Counted from the stretch's first letter, positions 44,256 to 53,481 are shown. The stretch: DNA of 64,000 bases from an uncultured Verrucomicrobiales bacterium (GCA_937928735.1 CALFVF010000012.1:109174-173173); one strand, 5' to 3'. The notes: generated by a model from the sequence alone, not told the origin. Numbers and translations are program-made.

Positions 44256-45863
44256 TTATTGTTTTAGCCAGAAATCAGCTTGTTTAAAATCGAGTATACC
44301 AAGTTCTTCGTAGAGTGTCAGTCTACTTTCCTGATAATTCACCAGTGCAGAAGTGACAGCATTCTGGGCATTAATCAGGGCGTCTTGTGATTCACTGAGT
44401 CGCCGAAAGATCAGGGTGCCAGCTTTGAGCCGGAGTTGATTCCCCTCGACTCGGCGCTGGGCGAGTTTGACAGCGCCAATCTGGATTTCATAGTTTCGGC
44501 GGAATTGCTCGATTTCTCGGTAGCGGAGTTTGATGAGGTTACGCAGTTGATCGTGTGTCTGACTGAGTGCGCGAGCTTCTGAATCGAAGAGAATGAGAGT
44601 TCGTCGGTAGTCATTTCGCTCTCGTCTACGGTTCACTGGCAAATCGAGCTCTAGACCGATATTGGTGGAAATATCATTAAAGTTTAACCTCTCCCAGCGC
44701 TCACCGCTGCTCTGAATGGAGGTGGAGGAGACGAAGTCGAGCTGGGTCTTGAGCTCATCGGCGGCGATAATGACTTGGCGGCGAACATCCTCGAATTCAT
44801 CCACATCATTGAGTAATTCGGAGCGGTGCTTGAGAGCAGTCTGGTAGGCTACTTTCTCGGTGAATTTGAGTGGGACAAGACCGGCTTTGACTAGTCGATC
44901 TAGTTCTCTAGAATCCAGTTCGAGTGTGATACCTGCGGGCATTCCGATGCTGACTTTAAAAACATCCAGTGAAGTGGAGAGGTCTGACTGAGCATTCACG
45001 TAGCGGACTTCGGCCTCGAGCACCTCCTGCTGGGCATCGGCGACTTCCTCGGGGCTGGCTCGATCAATGGAGCGGGCCTGTAGGTACTCGAAGTTCTCTT
45101 GGCGAGATTTGAGGTTGGTTAATTCGTTCTGAACTTGTTCTTCGAGCTGGAGGATTCGTAGGTAATCAATAACGATCTCACGGGAAAAGTTACGCTGAAA
45201 TGAGGCGTAGGTTCTTAGCTGATAGATGACATTTCTGTAGGACTGGGTCAGGTTCTCTGCGGCTATTTCTGAGCCACGACCACGCAGCAGAGGCTGGGCT
45301 AGATTCAAGGTGAGAAACGAGCTCACTGGTTCATTGGAGCCACCAATGAAGTGAGTAATGAGATCATTGGCAAGGCTGAGGCTCAAGCTGCCACCACTGC
45401 GTAAAATGGTAGATAGGGTATTGTTAGAATCTGCCTCAAAGAGCCTAGTCCCATCCGCGGCTCTCTGGAAACTCGCGTCGGCAGTGCTACTGGGGTTAAG
45501 CCGAAATGGAATCTTTGCGTCACTCATATTGAGAGCGACAAGGTAGAGGGCTTCTTTTTGGTTTTGATAAGACCGGCTATTCGCTGTGGCGTATTCTATG
45601 CAATCTGTGAGATTGAGTTTTACACTTCCCTTTTTATTGGTCTTTTTGAGAATCTTTGAATTCGTGATTTCCTTGAGAGGGAGTCGGCTGGTGGCTGTAT
45701 CAATGCTGAAGCGTGTTTTACGTTGAAAGACATGTTCTTCCGCTTGTTGGAGAATGGCGTAGACTTCTTTATCCGCTTTATTCTTATGATAGCTCGTCGA
45801 GCAGCCAGAGACGAGAAGGGTGGCGGCACAGAGAATGAAGAGTAGGAAACGTGAGCGGTTCAT
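44256..45863 (-). CDS. TolC-family outer-membrane efflux lipoprotein
   Basis: The 535-residue protein starts with a lipoprotein signal (LLVSGCSTS, lipid-bearing Cys near residue 21). It shows the two-fold OEP layout of long helices with short barrel strands: SFLTLNLAQPLLRGRGSEIA in the first half and NIGLELDLPVNRRRERNDYR in the second. TolC-family channels trimerise to form an exit duct. It is the first gene of the efflux operon. Confidence 0.88.
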   Translation of the reverse strand: MNRSRFLLFILCAATLLVSGCSTSYHKNKADKEVYAILQQAEEHVFQRKTRFSIDTATSRLPLKEITNSKILKKTNKKGSVKLNLTDCIEYATANSRSYQNQKEALYLVALNMSDAKIPFRLNPSSTADASFQRAADGTRLFEADSNNTLSTILRSGGSLSLSLANDLITHFIGGSNEPVSSFLTLNLAQPLLRGRGSEIAAENLTQSYRNVIYQLRTYASFQRNFSREIVIDYLRILQLEEQVQNELTNLKSRQENFEYLQARSIDRASPEEVADAQQEVLEAEVRYVNAQSDLSTSLDVFKVSIGMPAGITLELDSRELDRLVKAGLVPLKFTEKVAYQTALKHRSELLNDVDEFEDVRRQVIIAADELKTQLDFVSSTSIQSSGERWERLNFNDISTNIGLELDLPVNRRRERNDYRRTLILFDSEARALSQTHDQLRNLIKLRYREIEQFRRNYEIQIGAVKLAQRRVEGNQLRLKAGTLIFRRLSESQDALINAQNAVTSALVNYQESRLTLYEELGILDFKQADFWLKQ

Positions 45864-46058
45864 AGAAGGCTGAGCGATGAGTCAGGCAACGAAGGTAAAT
45901 AGAATATATGTATGGAGTCAGTCATAATAAAGGCCGAGCAAGACGAATACTTGACTCAAAGCCACTCTATTTCAAGATGTATAAAAATTCACTGATTTGT
46001 GAAAGATTATAGGACGAAATAGCAAAGATAGGGAGGATTTGCTATCCTAGGCTTAGTC

Positions 46059-46832
46059 TTATTGATCACCCATTGAGACCGAGATATCAAATGGCACTTC
46101 TACTTCTTTCATATCTTTCCAGACTCTGGCTTCGATGAAGGCTTCTTTTGCTTTGGATTGGAAACGGTAGCTCTTAGTGAGTGTCACAGACTTATTAAAA
46201 GAACTTCTGCTGTTTCCGCCATCGACTGTTTCTAGGAGTTTACCATCTTTGTCGTAGAAGAGGATTTCTGCGACCTCGGGGATATCTCGCTTGATTTGGA
46301 GCTCTATGGAGAAAGGCTCATCACCCCATTTTGGCTTGCCAGCTTCTATGATTTTGAAGCTCAAGGAATCACTTATTGTGACTGTTTGATTTTTTGTGAG
46401 TTCGGTGAGCTCAGAGCGTATGAGCTGAGATACTTCTGCGGTGTTGATATACAGAGAGCCTTTGGCCTTTAGGCTTTGAGCATGTGGAGCAGGAGTATTT
46501 TCACCAGTAACTTCAAAACGAAGTTGCTTAAGGTCGTCTGAAATCGTCGAAAAAGCCCATACGTCACCTTTTAGGTCTTTGCCTGTATCATCACTGAAAC
46601 TCTCAATCTTACTTTTATTGTCATTCATACTGACAATAGATTGGCCATTTAAATCAGCAATTAGGACAAGATTAATAGGCTTGATTTGATTTAGTGTTGA
46701 GAAGCCGCCAAAGCGTTCTGTAGCTGGATCAAGCACGATGGAAAAGCCAGCGACTTTCGTGGTAGGCTGAGCTAGAGCAGGGGGTAGCACGAGGCCAGAG
46801 AAGAGGATGGACGCAAAGATAAAGTGTTTCAT
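46059..46832 (-). CDS. Secreted protein of unknown function
   Basis: The 257-residue product has a signal peptide (about 1-21), then a strand-rich mature part rich in Asp, Lys and Ser, without Cys. Its later part has the layout of immunoglobulin-like strands. No known domain is recognised. It stands alone between the efflux operon and argF. Confidence 0.6.
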   Translation of the reverse strand: MKHFIFASILFSGLVLPPALAQPTTKVAGFSIVLDPATERFGGFSTLNQIKPINLVLIADLNGQSIVSMNDNKSKIESFSDDTGKDLKGDVWAFSTISDDLKQLRFEVTGENTPAPHAQSLKAKGSLYINTAEVSQLIRSELTELTKNQTVTISDSLSFKIIEAGKPKWGDEPFSIELQIKRDIPEVAEILFYDKDGKLLETVDGGNSRSSFNKSVTLTKSYRFQSKAKEAFIEARVWKDMKEVEVPFDISVSMGDQ

Positions 46833-46945
46833 AGTAAGAACACTATAGTACTAACCATGAACAGAATCTGCTTAAAAGCGAAAAGAAGGCCGTAGAGTGG
46901 AGCGCTTAGGCAAAATCAAGGTTTTGGCGCAGTCACTGCGGTGAT

Positions 46946-47842
46946 CTACTCAGCAAGTGCCGCCAAGACGGCCTTTTGAGCATGCAGACGGTTTTCAGCC
47001 TGCTGGAAGATCACAGCAGAGTGAGCCTCGAGTACGGCCTCTGAGATTTCTTTTTCGCGATAGGCTGGTAGGCAATGGAGGACGATATGGTCTTTCGCAG
47101 CGTGTGAGAGTAGTTGCTCATTCACCTGATAGTCAGCGAAGAGAGCTTCCTTTTGAGCTTGGCCTTCTTGACCCATAGAGAGCCAGACATCTGTATTGAT
47201 GACATCAGCGCCCTTGATCGCAGAGATAGGGTCACTGGTGAGAGTCACATTACAAGCATCGACTTTAGCCATAAATTCAGCTGGTGGTAGACAGGCCTCA
47301 GGAGCGGCGACGACAAGTTCAAATCCGAGGTACTTAGCTGCCCAGATCCATGAACGAGACATATTATTGTCACCATCACCAATGAAGACAATTTTCTTCC
47401 CATCCCAGCCACCAATGGTCTCGTGGATAGTTAGTAGATCGGCGAGAATCTGGCAGGGGTGCTCTTCATCTGTCAGAGCATTGATCGTCGGGATGTGGCT
47501 GTGCTCAGCGAAGTCCACGACATCTTGCTGGGCAAAAGTCCGAATAATACAACCATGAACCATTCGTCCAAGAACTCTTGCAGTGTCCTTAATGGGCTCC
47601 CCACGGCCAAGTTGAATATCATTAGCGGATAAGAACATCACAGATCCCCCCAATTCACGGACACCCACCTCGAAAGAAACACGAGTTCTTGTCGAAGACT
47701 TGCTAAACATCATGGCCCAAGTTTGATCTGCGAGTGGCTGGCTAGAGTGCTGGCCTCTCTCAGCCTTGAGCTTGACCGCGTCGTTGACTAAGTGGTGGAG
47801 AGTGTCGCCATCGAGTTCCTCAATTGAGAGTAAATGCTTCAT
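46946..47842 (-). CDS. argF: Ornithine carbamoyltransferase
   Basis: The 298-residue enzyme makes citrulline from ornithine and carbamoyl phosphate. The carbamoyl phosphate site is SKSSTRTR (47-54), and the ornithine site motif HCLPAYREKEI is present near residue 250. The mid-protein HPCQILADLLTI is also diagnostic. The length fits the shorter catabolic/anabolic OTC types. No other arg gene is in the window. Confidence 0.95.
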   Translation of the reverse strand: MKHLLSIEELDGDTLHHLVNDAVKLKAERGQHSSQPLADQTWAMMFSKSSTRTRVSFEVGVRELGGSVMFLSANDIQLGRGEPIKDTARVLGRMVHGCIIRTFAQQDVVDFAEHSHIPTINALTDEEHPCQILADLLTIHETIGGWDGKKIVFIGDGDNNMSRSWIWAAKYLGFELVVAAPEACLPPAEFMAKVDACNVTLTSDPISAIKGADVINTDVWLSMGQEGQAQKEALFADYQVNEQLLSHAAKDHIVLHCLPAYREKEISEAVLEAHSAVIFQQAENRLHAQKAVLAALAE

Positions 47843-47924
47843 TGTGATCTGATGTTATTTTTAACAAGCTGCGAAGCTAGGTGAGCGAGAATGCTCTGTC
47901 TACTTAATAATTTGAGAGTTCAGG

Positions 47925-48167
47925 TCACGGCGATTCAATTAGGGAGAGTAGATGTTCTCGATATTGATGATCCACCATTGCCCTTGTTCTTTTCTTCTTC
48001 AGGGATTCTTGTTGTGTGGTGTCGATCTTTAAGAGGTTCAGGGCAGCGCGCCTCATATATCCAAGGTTTTTTGCTAAATTCCCTGCTTTTGTCTGGTTAT
48101 GGTTTTCTCTAAAGCAGGTGTCTAACACCCAGTGGCATTGATTCTCAATACTCCAATGTCCACGCAC
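47925..48167 (-). pseudogene. ISAs1-family transposase, C-terminal fragment
   Basis: The 80-codon frame starts at GTG in the motif RGHWSIENQCHWVLD and continues with TCFRENHNQTKAGN and NLGYMRRAALNLLKID, the C-terminal signature of ISAs1-type transposases (normally about 370 residues). An in-frame stop lies just upstream of the fragment, so the catalytic part is missing. Confidence 0.8.
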
Positions 48168-48229
48168 CCATTTTTACTTGTTTGGAAAGTATTACCCAAG
48201 AAGATCAGACAAGGAAATTCCAACGCTAG

Positions 48230-48587
48230 AGACCGTATCAAGCTGATGAAAGTACCCTAAAAGTGCTTCCCGCAAAAGACATTCATGCACTCACAATGGA
48301 CCGCGAGTTCATTAGCAAACAGTGGCTGAAATGGCTCGATGACCAAGGAGTTGGATACGTCGTTCGGATTAAGAAAAATGCTTTGGTTAGGGCAGCTACT
48401 TGCGCAGGACTGGAGTCAAAACCAATGCTGCATCGAAGCGCAAAAGCCTGTTCAGACTGGGACTAGAAGACATTTTAGGACGACTTCAAATACCTCCGGG
48501 AAAACGAGGTATCTCACCTGAACTACGAGAGTTTCAAAACTGGATAGGTATGAGGCAATTCAGCTCAATTTTCCTCGTGTAGTGTGG
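48230..48587 (+). pseudogene. IS4-family transposase, C-terminal fragment with frameshift
   Basis: The first open part (48263-48466) carries the signature LTMDREFISKQWLKWLDDQG with the conserved DREF, followed by YVVRIKKN. A second part in another frame (to the TAG at about 48580) ends in KSLFRLGLED and ELREFQNWIGMRQFSSIFLV. A deletion and a frameshift separate them. The 5' half of the gene is gone. The left limit is approximate. Confidence 0.7.
48561..48587 (+). repeat. Right terminal repeat of the IS4-type element, copy 1
   Basis: CAGCTCAATTTTCC followed by TCGTGTAGTGTGG. The same sequence with one change occurs at 63711-63737, and its reverse complement with few changes occurs at 63792-63818. 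It contains the transposase stop codon. Confidence 0.75.
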
Positions 48588-48611
48588 ATGATGATACTGT
48601 ATAAAATTCAA

Positions 48612-49475
48612 CTAATATTCTCTGGAGTCTATAAATCGTAGAGACTTCGCGATGTGGAGTTTCCAGTAGTCCCAGCTGTGTTCACCTTCGAATTCTTCGT
48701 AGCTGTGGGGGATATTTCGTTGGGTGAGCTCTTGGTGGAGTTCTCTGTTGGGTTCGATGAGTGGGTCGTGCTTGCCGCAGTCAAATCTTAGATTTGGGAG
48801 ATTGTTGATATTTTTGTTAGATTGGTAATGATCTAACCAATGGGTGAGGGTGTGCTCTGGGGCGTGGATTTGGTAGCGGGCTAGGTCTTCCTCAACAAAC
48901 TGCTCTAACTGCTGGGGGTGGGTGATGGAGGAGTGGGCGGAGATGGCGCCAAAGATCTCTGGGTATTTTAGCCCTAGACGTAGTGCACCATAGCCGCCCA
49001 TAGAGAGGCCGCAGATGCCCCAGCGGCGTGTGTGCTCGATACCGAAGGTTTCTTTGATGACAGTGATGACGTCACTCGTGATCCACTGCTCGAAGTCTTG
49101 TGTGGGACTGCTAGTGTGAGTGCCACTATTGTGAGCGAGATAGCCTGAGCCGTCTCCCCAGAGTCCGTCTGAGGGCATGACGAGAATAGTTGGCGATATT
49201 GTGCCTGCTTCTATCAGCCTTGCGGCCGTGTGGTGGGCTTCTCCGTGCAGCGCCCATGCCCAGTGGCTGCCATAGACTCCATGTAGAAGGATGGTGCAGG
49301 GCAGGTTCTTCGGCGAATGTCCAGGGGGTATCCATATGGTGATGTCCCCACGGCCTCTGAGGTGAGAGGACTTGACTGTGATCATTCTTAGACCGTCTGG
49401 GAGTGAGCCTTCTGGAGAGAGCTCGACGGTGCGAAAGCTGGAACTCTTGGTTTTGCTAGGCTCTGTATCAGGCAT
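48612..49475 (-). CDS. Esterase of the PF00756 (esterase D-like) family
   Basis: The 287-residue alpha/beta hydrolase shows the nucleophile elbow GLSMGGYGAL, the Asp in DCGKHDPL and the His in EGEHSWDYW; this gives a full Ser-Asp-His triad. No signal peptide is present. The family includes S-formylglutathione hydrolase. It is the last gene of the four-gene operon, 54 bases below the alcohol dehydrogenase. An esterase next to a class III-like alcohol dehydrogenase recalls the two steps of formaldehyde oxidation, but the substrate is unknown. Confidence 0.85.
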   Translation of the reverse strand: MPDTEPSKTKSSSFRTVELSPEGSLPDGLRMITVKSSHLRGRGDITIWIPPGHSPKNLPCTILLHGVYGSHWAWALHGEAHHTAARLIEAGTISPTILVMPSDGLWGDGSGYLAHNSGTHTSSPTQDFEQWITSDVITVIKETFGIEHTRRWGICGLSMGGYGALRLGLKYPEIFGAISAHSSITHPQQLEQFVEEDLARYQIHAPEHTLTHWLDHYQSNKNINNLPNLRFDCGKHDPLIEPNRELHQELTQRNIPHSYEEFEGEHSWDYWKLHIAKSLRFIDSREY

Positions 49476-49529
49476 GTTAGGATGGATGGTGTTTTTGTAT
49501 TGGTTAGGTGGTCTGGATATTTAGAAAAG

Positions 49530-50633
49530 TTAGAAAAGGATGACGCCCTTGGCATTCTTACCAGCGAGTAGATCGTCAAAGGCGGTGGGGAGTTCCTCTA
49601 GCTTATAGGTTTGGGTGACGAGTTCTTCGAGTAGGAGCTCGCCCGCTGCGTAGTGATCTAGGAGTTTCGGGAAATCTCTATCAGGACAGCACTTTCCATA
49701 GAGGGGGTTGATGTAGAGCTTGTCCCATTCAAAGAGCTCCATATCCATGGTGATTTCTTGCTCGATCCCGCTGACTTGTACAGCTGTGCCTGCATTGCGC
49801 ACCATGGCGAGTGGGGCGGCTCCGAGCTGTGGGACAGCTGTGCATTCAAAGGCGTAGTCTGCACCTCGTTGGTTAGTGAGTGCTTTAACTTGCTCTGCTG
49901 CTTTGAGCAGGCCTTTGTCTTCTCGGCTAGCGAGGACTGTGTGTGTGGCGCCGAATTGTTTCGCCGTTTCAAGCCGTTTTTCACTGAGATCAATGGCGAT
50001 AATTTGACTCGCTCCTGCAATACGTGCACCCTGAATGACATTGAGGCCGACTCCACCAGCTCCGATGACGACTGCACTACTGCCTGGGGTGAGTTTTGCG
50101 GCATTGGTCACAGAGCCAACACCTGTCATCACGCCACAGCCGAGTATGCAGGCGGAGGAGAATGGCATATCCTCACTAAGTGCGATGACTGCGGGTTCTC
50201 GCACGAGAGAGAGATTTGCCATAGTGCCTAGGTTAAATGACCTAGCAATACCACTATCCTGATAGCGCGAGCTCTCTAGACGAGCGTGACCATGGAGAGG
50301 ATTTTTGCCAGTGACCGGGGAGTTTTTTTCACAGATAGACTGGTTACCGGCTTCGCACTGGTAGCAGCTGTGGCATGGTATCGCCCAGTTGAGTATGACT
50401 TTATCACCTATGGCGAACTGGGTGACATCGGGGCCTATGGCTTTGACGATGCCAGCACCCTCGTGCCCAAGGATGAGTGGGGAGCCCCAGCTCATCGAGT
50501 CATAGTCAGTGTGGCAGATGCCTGAGGCTTTGATGTCAACTAAGACCTCATCTCCTGCGGGATCATCGACGAGTATGTTCTCGATACTGACATTGCCCTG
50601 ACCATCAGTGATGGCCGCTTGTGCACTGTGCAT
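49530..50633 (-). CDS. Zinc-dependent alcohol dehydrogenase (medium-chain, class III-like)
   Basis: From the ATG at 50633 the product is 367 residues. The longer frame to 50720 adds 29 residues that overlap the ferredoxin gene. The catalytic zinc Cys is in GICHTDYDS, GHEGAG holds the second ligand, and four Cys in CHSCYQCEAGNQSICEKN bind the structural zinc. The Rossmann motif is VIGAGGVGLNV. It should oxidise an alcohol or hemithioacetal with NAD(P)+. It is the third gene of an operon with the di-metal protein and ferredoxin. Confidence 0.88.
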   Translation of the reverse strand: MHSAQAAITDGQGNVSIENILVDDPAGDEVLVDIKASGICHTDYDSMSWGSPLILGHEGAGIVKAIGPDVTQFAIGDKVILNWAIPCHSCYQCEAGNQSICEKNSPVTGKNPLHGHARLESSRYQDSGIARSFNLGTMANLSLVREPAVIALSEDMPFSSACILGCGVMTGVGSVTNAAKLTPGSSAVVIGAGGVGLNVIQGARIAGASQIIAIDLSEKRLETAKQFGATHTVLASREDKGLLKAAEQVKALTNQRGADYAFECTAVPQLGAAPLAMVRNAGTAVQVSGIEQEITMDMELFEWDKLYINPLYGKCCPDRDFPKLLDHYAAGELLLEELVTQTYKLEELPTAFDDLLAGKNAKGVILF

Positions 50634-50677
50634 AGGTGTGAAATGCGATGTGTAAAACGCGATGTGTAAGAAAGCGA

Positions 50678-50938
50678 CTAGGCCTCGATGGTGATAGATT
50701 CTGTGGGCTTGCAGCAGCATGGGAGAATGGTGCCTTCGTCCAGTGTGGCCATGGGATCATATTCGTAGGCGACTTTTCCTGATTTCATTGCTGTCATACA
50801 AGTTCCACAGTCGCCATAGCGGCAGCCTGTTTCGATATCGACGCCTTGATCTTCGGCGAATTCGACGATGGAGTCGTAGTCATTATCCCATTCTGCGGTG
50901 ACATTGGACTTACTGAAGGTTACGGTGATTTCTGACAT
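50678..50938 (-). CDS. 2Fe-2S ferredoxin
   Basis: The 86-residue protein has the plant-type ferredoxin cluster loop C-x4-5-C-x2-C in GCRYGDCGTCMTAM and the fourth Cys near the end in ILPCCCKP. It should carry one electron to a partner enzyme. It sits 42 bases after the ferritin-like gene and 44 before the dehydrogenase, which makes it the probable electron donor of that operon. No ferredoxin reductase gene is in the cluster. Confidence 0.88.
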   Translation of the reverse strand: MSEITVTFSKSNVTAEWDNDYDSIVEFAEDQGVDIETGCRYGDCGTCMTAMKSGKVAYEYDPMATLDEGTILPCCCKPTESITIEA

Positions 50939-50980
50939 AGTTAAATAGGGTGAAATGGTGTGTATAATCTGAGTGGTCTC

Positions 50981-52414
50981 TTACGCGTCTGCACTGACTT
51001 CTTTCATGTCAGCGCGCGATGTTAGGTAGCTAGTATCGAAGCTCTCGACTTGGCTGTCAACCTCACAACCCCAGGTGGCGCAGGCTTGGCGGTAGGCGGC
51101 TGGCCACCAGTTCGCGTGCTCGGTCAGTCCTTGGTCTTTCCAGGTGTTAAAGTCCTGATAGGTCACGGCCCAGCACTTGTCACCATATTCCATGGCTTCC
51201 TTTTGAGAACCGAGTTCTTTCACTAGCCAGTCTCTGCCGATGCGGGCATGGAGGATCTCATCCGCCCAGTCATAGTCTTGCATCTTCATGGCGATGGGTG
51301 TCTCCGCAGCTACGGCGTACTCCCACTCGGCTTCTTTCCCTGTTTTCTTCGGCATCAGACCTTGTTCGATGTAGAAGAGAACAGCATGGCGCTGGAGTGG
51401 GTCTAGCATGGTATTGAGACTACGTGACCACGTGAAGTTGAGTGAAATCTGAGTCCAGTCGACTCCTGCGTAGAGGAAGCCGAGCTCACCCATCATTGCG
51501 TGGCGCGCCTCATCCCAGAGCTGGCGTCCCATGTCTCTGTAGTAGTCATGGGGCTTATCGGGAGTTTCTGTGATGATGGAGGCCATCATCTCGGGCACAT
51601 CGATCTCGCGCATACGCTTGTAGTACATCATCAGGGTCTTGGGCAGAGCTGGTTGCTCTGGATCATGGAGAAAGGCCTCGGCATTTACTCCCATATTGTA
51701 GAGATCCTGGAAGCGCTCATCACGCTGAGGGACAGGGTCGTAGGTGTAGTCTTCGGCAGAGTACATGGCCGTGGGAAGGGTGTCGTCCCATAGGCCTGTG
51801 CTATCCATACCGCCAGCAGCTGTGAGGGCTGAATAAAGAGTCTCTGCCCAAGCTTTCAGCTCTGTGTCGTCAGCAATCAGGGCTTTAAGAGCCTTTTGCC
51901 CGTAGGTTTGGATGTCTTTGAACTCCAGGTGGGCGTGGCGCAGCACGCGGTAGGTGGGATGCTCGAAGAGTAAATTAGTGTTCTCAATTTGCTTGGCGAT
52001 TGATTCTGTTAGGGCGGGGATGACGACTTGATAGAGTCCGTAGACGAGGGCTTCAGAAGTCGGTGCATTTTGAATTTCATCAAAGAGAAACTCGAGTCCT
52101 GGGTGTGGCGCCTTATCGAGTCCGTAGGGTGGCTGGCGCATTTCCCGAACACGCGTGGCGAAGGCGCCGAGGTGATCAATGCAGAGGTAAGAGTGCATCG
52201 AGTAGGCCATCTTGAGCTCATAGATTGGCTCGGCAGTGATACGGCTGGTGAAGATCTCGTGCAGGCGCTTAAGCGCATAGTGGAAGTGCTTCATCCGCGC
52301 TACTGCCTCTTCCACGGTGAGGCCAGTGTCGAGGGCTGTCTGTACAGGCATGAGATCAACGAGTGGGGGGAGGCCTTTGTAACCAGTGTAGGAGTCAATA
52401 GATGGAGCTTTCAT
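50981..52414 (-). CDS. Ferritin-like di-metal protein candidate, unnamed family
   Basis: The 477-residue, mostly helical protein has no signal peptide. Two ExxH motifs, E302-x-x-H305 in WDEARHAMMGE and E386-x-x-H389 in ADEILHARIG, and possible further ligands around E66 (YELKMAYSMHSY) and E164 (RHAHLEFKD) are the pattern of a carboxylate-bridged di-iron site in a four-helix bundle. I recognise no named family. It leads an operon with a ferredoxin, so an oxygenase or oxidase role is plausible. Metal content and activity are unproven. Confidence 0.6.
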   Translation of the reverse strand: MKAPSIDSYTGYKGLPPLVDLMPVQTALDTGLTVEEAVARMKHFHYALKRLHEIFTSRITAEPIYELKMAYSMHSYLCIDHLGAFATRVREMRQPPYGLDKAPHPGLEFLFDEIQNAPTSEALVYGLYQVVIPALTESIAKQIENTNLLFEHPTYRVLRHAHLEFKDIQTYGQKALKALIADDTELKAWAETLYSALTAAGGMDSTGLWDDTLPTAMYSAEDYTYDPVPQRDERFQDLYNMGVNAEAFLHDPEQPALPKTLMMYYKRMREIDVPEMMASIITETPDKPHDYYRDMGRQLWDEARHAMMGELGFLYAGVDWTQISLNFTWSRSLNTMLDPLQRHAVLFYIEQGLMPKKTGKEAEWEYAVAAETPIAMKMQDYDWADEILHARIGRDWLVKELGSQKEAMEYGDKCWAVTYQDFNTWKDQGLTEHANWWPAAYRQACATWGCEVDSQVESFDTSYLTSRADMKEVSADA

Positions 52415-52541
52415 AATGTAAGGTGTGAATGTGAAGTACGTGGAGTGCGCCTGAAGAGAATGGGCGACATAATCTCAGTGGATAAGATAGAATACGCGTG
52501 AAGTCTTATTCTTTCTACGAGAATTTAGTCAGTTTCTAATA

Positions 52542-52589
52542 CTATTTGATCAATAAATATGGTATTGAAGCCAATATTTGGTCATATAG
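52542..52589. promoter_or_regulatory. Dyad between the divergent AraC gene and the operon
   Basis: Two arms of about 19 bases, CTATTTGATCAATAAATATGG and its imperfect inverse beginning CCAATATTTGGTCA, face each other around an 8-base centre. It lies immediately before the AraC-family start codon and 128 bases upstream of the operon start, a position that fits a regulator operator or divergent activation site. Confidence 0.4.
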
Positions 52590-52595
52590 TGCTTT

Positions 52596-53462
52596 ATGCA
52601 GGCGGTACATGAACGTATTCAAACCTCAGAGAATAGCTCATTTCGCTGTTTTTCCATCGAACTCGCGGAGTTCAAATTTCTGTGGCACTTTCACCCTGAG
52701 TGTGAGCTTACTCTGATTACCGAGGGGAGGGGGAAGCGCTACATTGGAGACTCGATCGAGGAGTATGAAGCGGGTGATTTGGTGCTCTTGGGAGGAGGTG
52801 TGCCCCACACTTGGCAGTCGGACATTGATCAGAAAAAAGACCAAAAAGCGATAGTTCTACAGTTCTCAGAAGATCTATTCCAGAATGCCCAAAAAGGGAC
52901 TCTCATCGAGTTCCAAAATATAGCTGCCTTGCTACAAAAAGCAAAACGGGGTGCTGTCATCCGTGCGGATAGAGATCTGCTGCGAGCTGTGAAGAAGCTT
53001 CCAGAGAAGAAGGGAGTGGAGCGCCTCGTGGGACTCTATACCTTGCTGGAGCATATTGTAGAGAAGGGTGAGATGAGGCTGTTAGCCTCTGAGGGCTTTC
53101 GCCCTGAGCTTGCGGCGAGTGATCAGGAGCTCTTTGACCAAGTGCATAAGTACTTACAGGCGAATCTGGCCGAAACTCTGAGCATCGACTCTGTGGCAGC
53201 AGCACACCATATGACTTCCTCGACGTTTCGGAGATTCTTCAAGCGCAATAGTGGTAAAACGATGATCGAGTACGTGAATAATTTACGAATTGGTAAATCT
53301 TGCGAGTTACTCATGGGGACAGAGCTAGCTGTGATCGAGGTGGCATTTCGCGCAGGCTTCGCGAATCTGTCTCACTTTAATCGGATGTTTCTGCGGCTGC
53401 GCTCTATGACGCCGACTCACTATAGAGCTCTTCACACGCAGAGGAGGCCACGCGCGAAGTAG
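52596..53462 (+). CDS. AraC-family transcriptional regulator
   Basis: The 288-residue protein has an N-terminal cupin sensor (FLWHFHPECELTLITEG, LVLLGGGVPHTW) and a C-terminal double helix-turn-helix (DSVAAAHHMTSSTFRRFFK and EVAFRAGFANLSHFNRMF). The layout is that of AraC regulators that bind small sugar or phenolic effectors. The gene is divergent from the ferritin-like/ferredoxin/dehydrogenase/esterase operon and faces it over 181 bases, so that operon is the likely target. The effector is unknown. Confidence 0.85.
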   Translation: MQAVHERIQTSENSSFRCFSIELAEFKFLWHFHPECELTLITEGRGKRYIGDSIEEYEAGDLVLLGGGVPHTWQSDIDQKKDQKAIVLQFSEDLFQNAQKGTLIEFQNIAALLQKAKRGAVIRADRDLLRAVKKLPEKKGVERLVGLYTLLEHIVEKGEMRLLASEGFRPELAASDQELFDQVHKYLQANLAETLSIDSVAAAHHMTSSTFRRFFKRNSGKTMIEYVNNLRIGKSCELLMGTELAVIEVAFRAGFANLSHFNRMFLRLRSMTPTHYRALHTQRRPRAK

Positions 53463-53481
53463 ATGTTTGTATGAAAATCAA

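Larger units (their letters stand above)
47843..48611. mobile_element. IS graveyard: broken remnants of ISAs1-type and IS4-type elements
   Basis: Nothing in this stretch is an intact gene. It contains the 3' end of an ISAs1-type transposase on the minus strand and the 3' end of an IS4-type transposase on the plus strand, with the right terminal repeat of the latter at 48561-48587. Confidence 0.7.
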
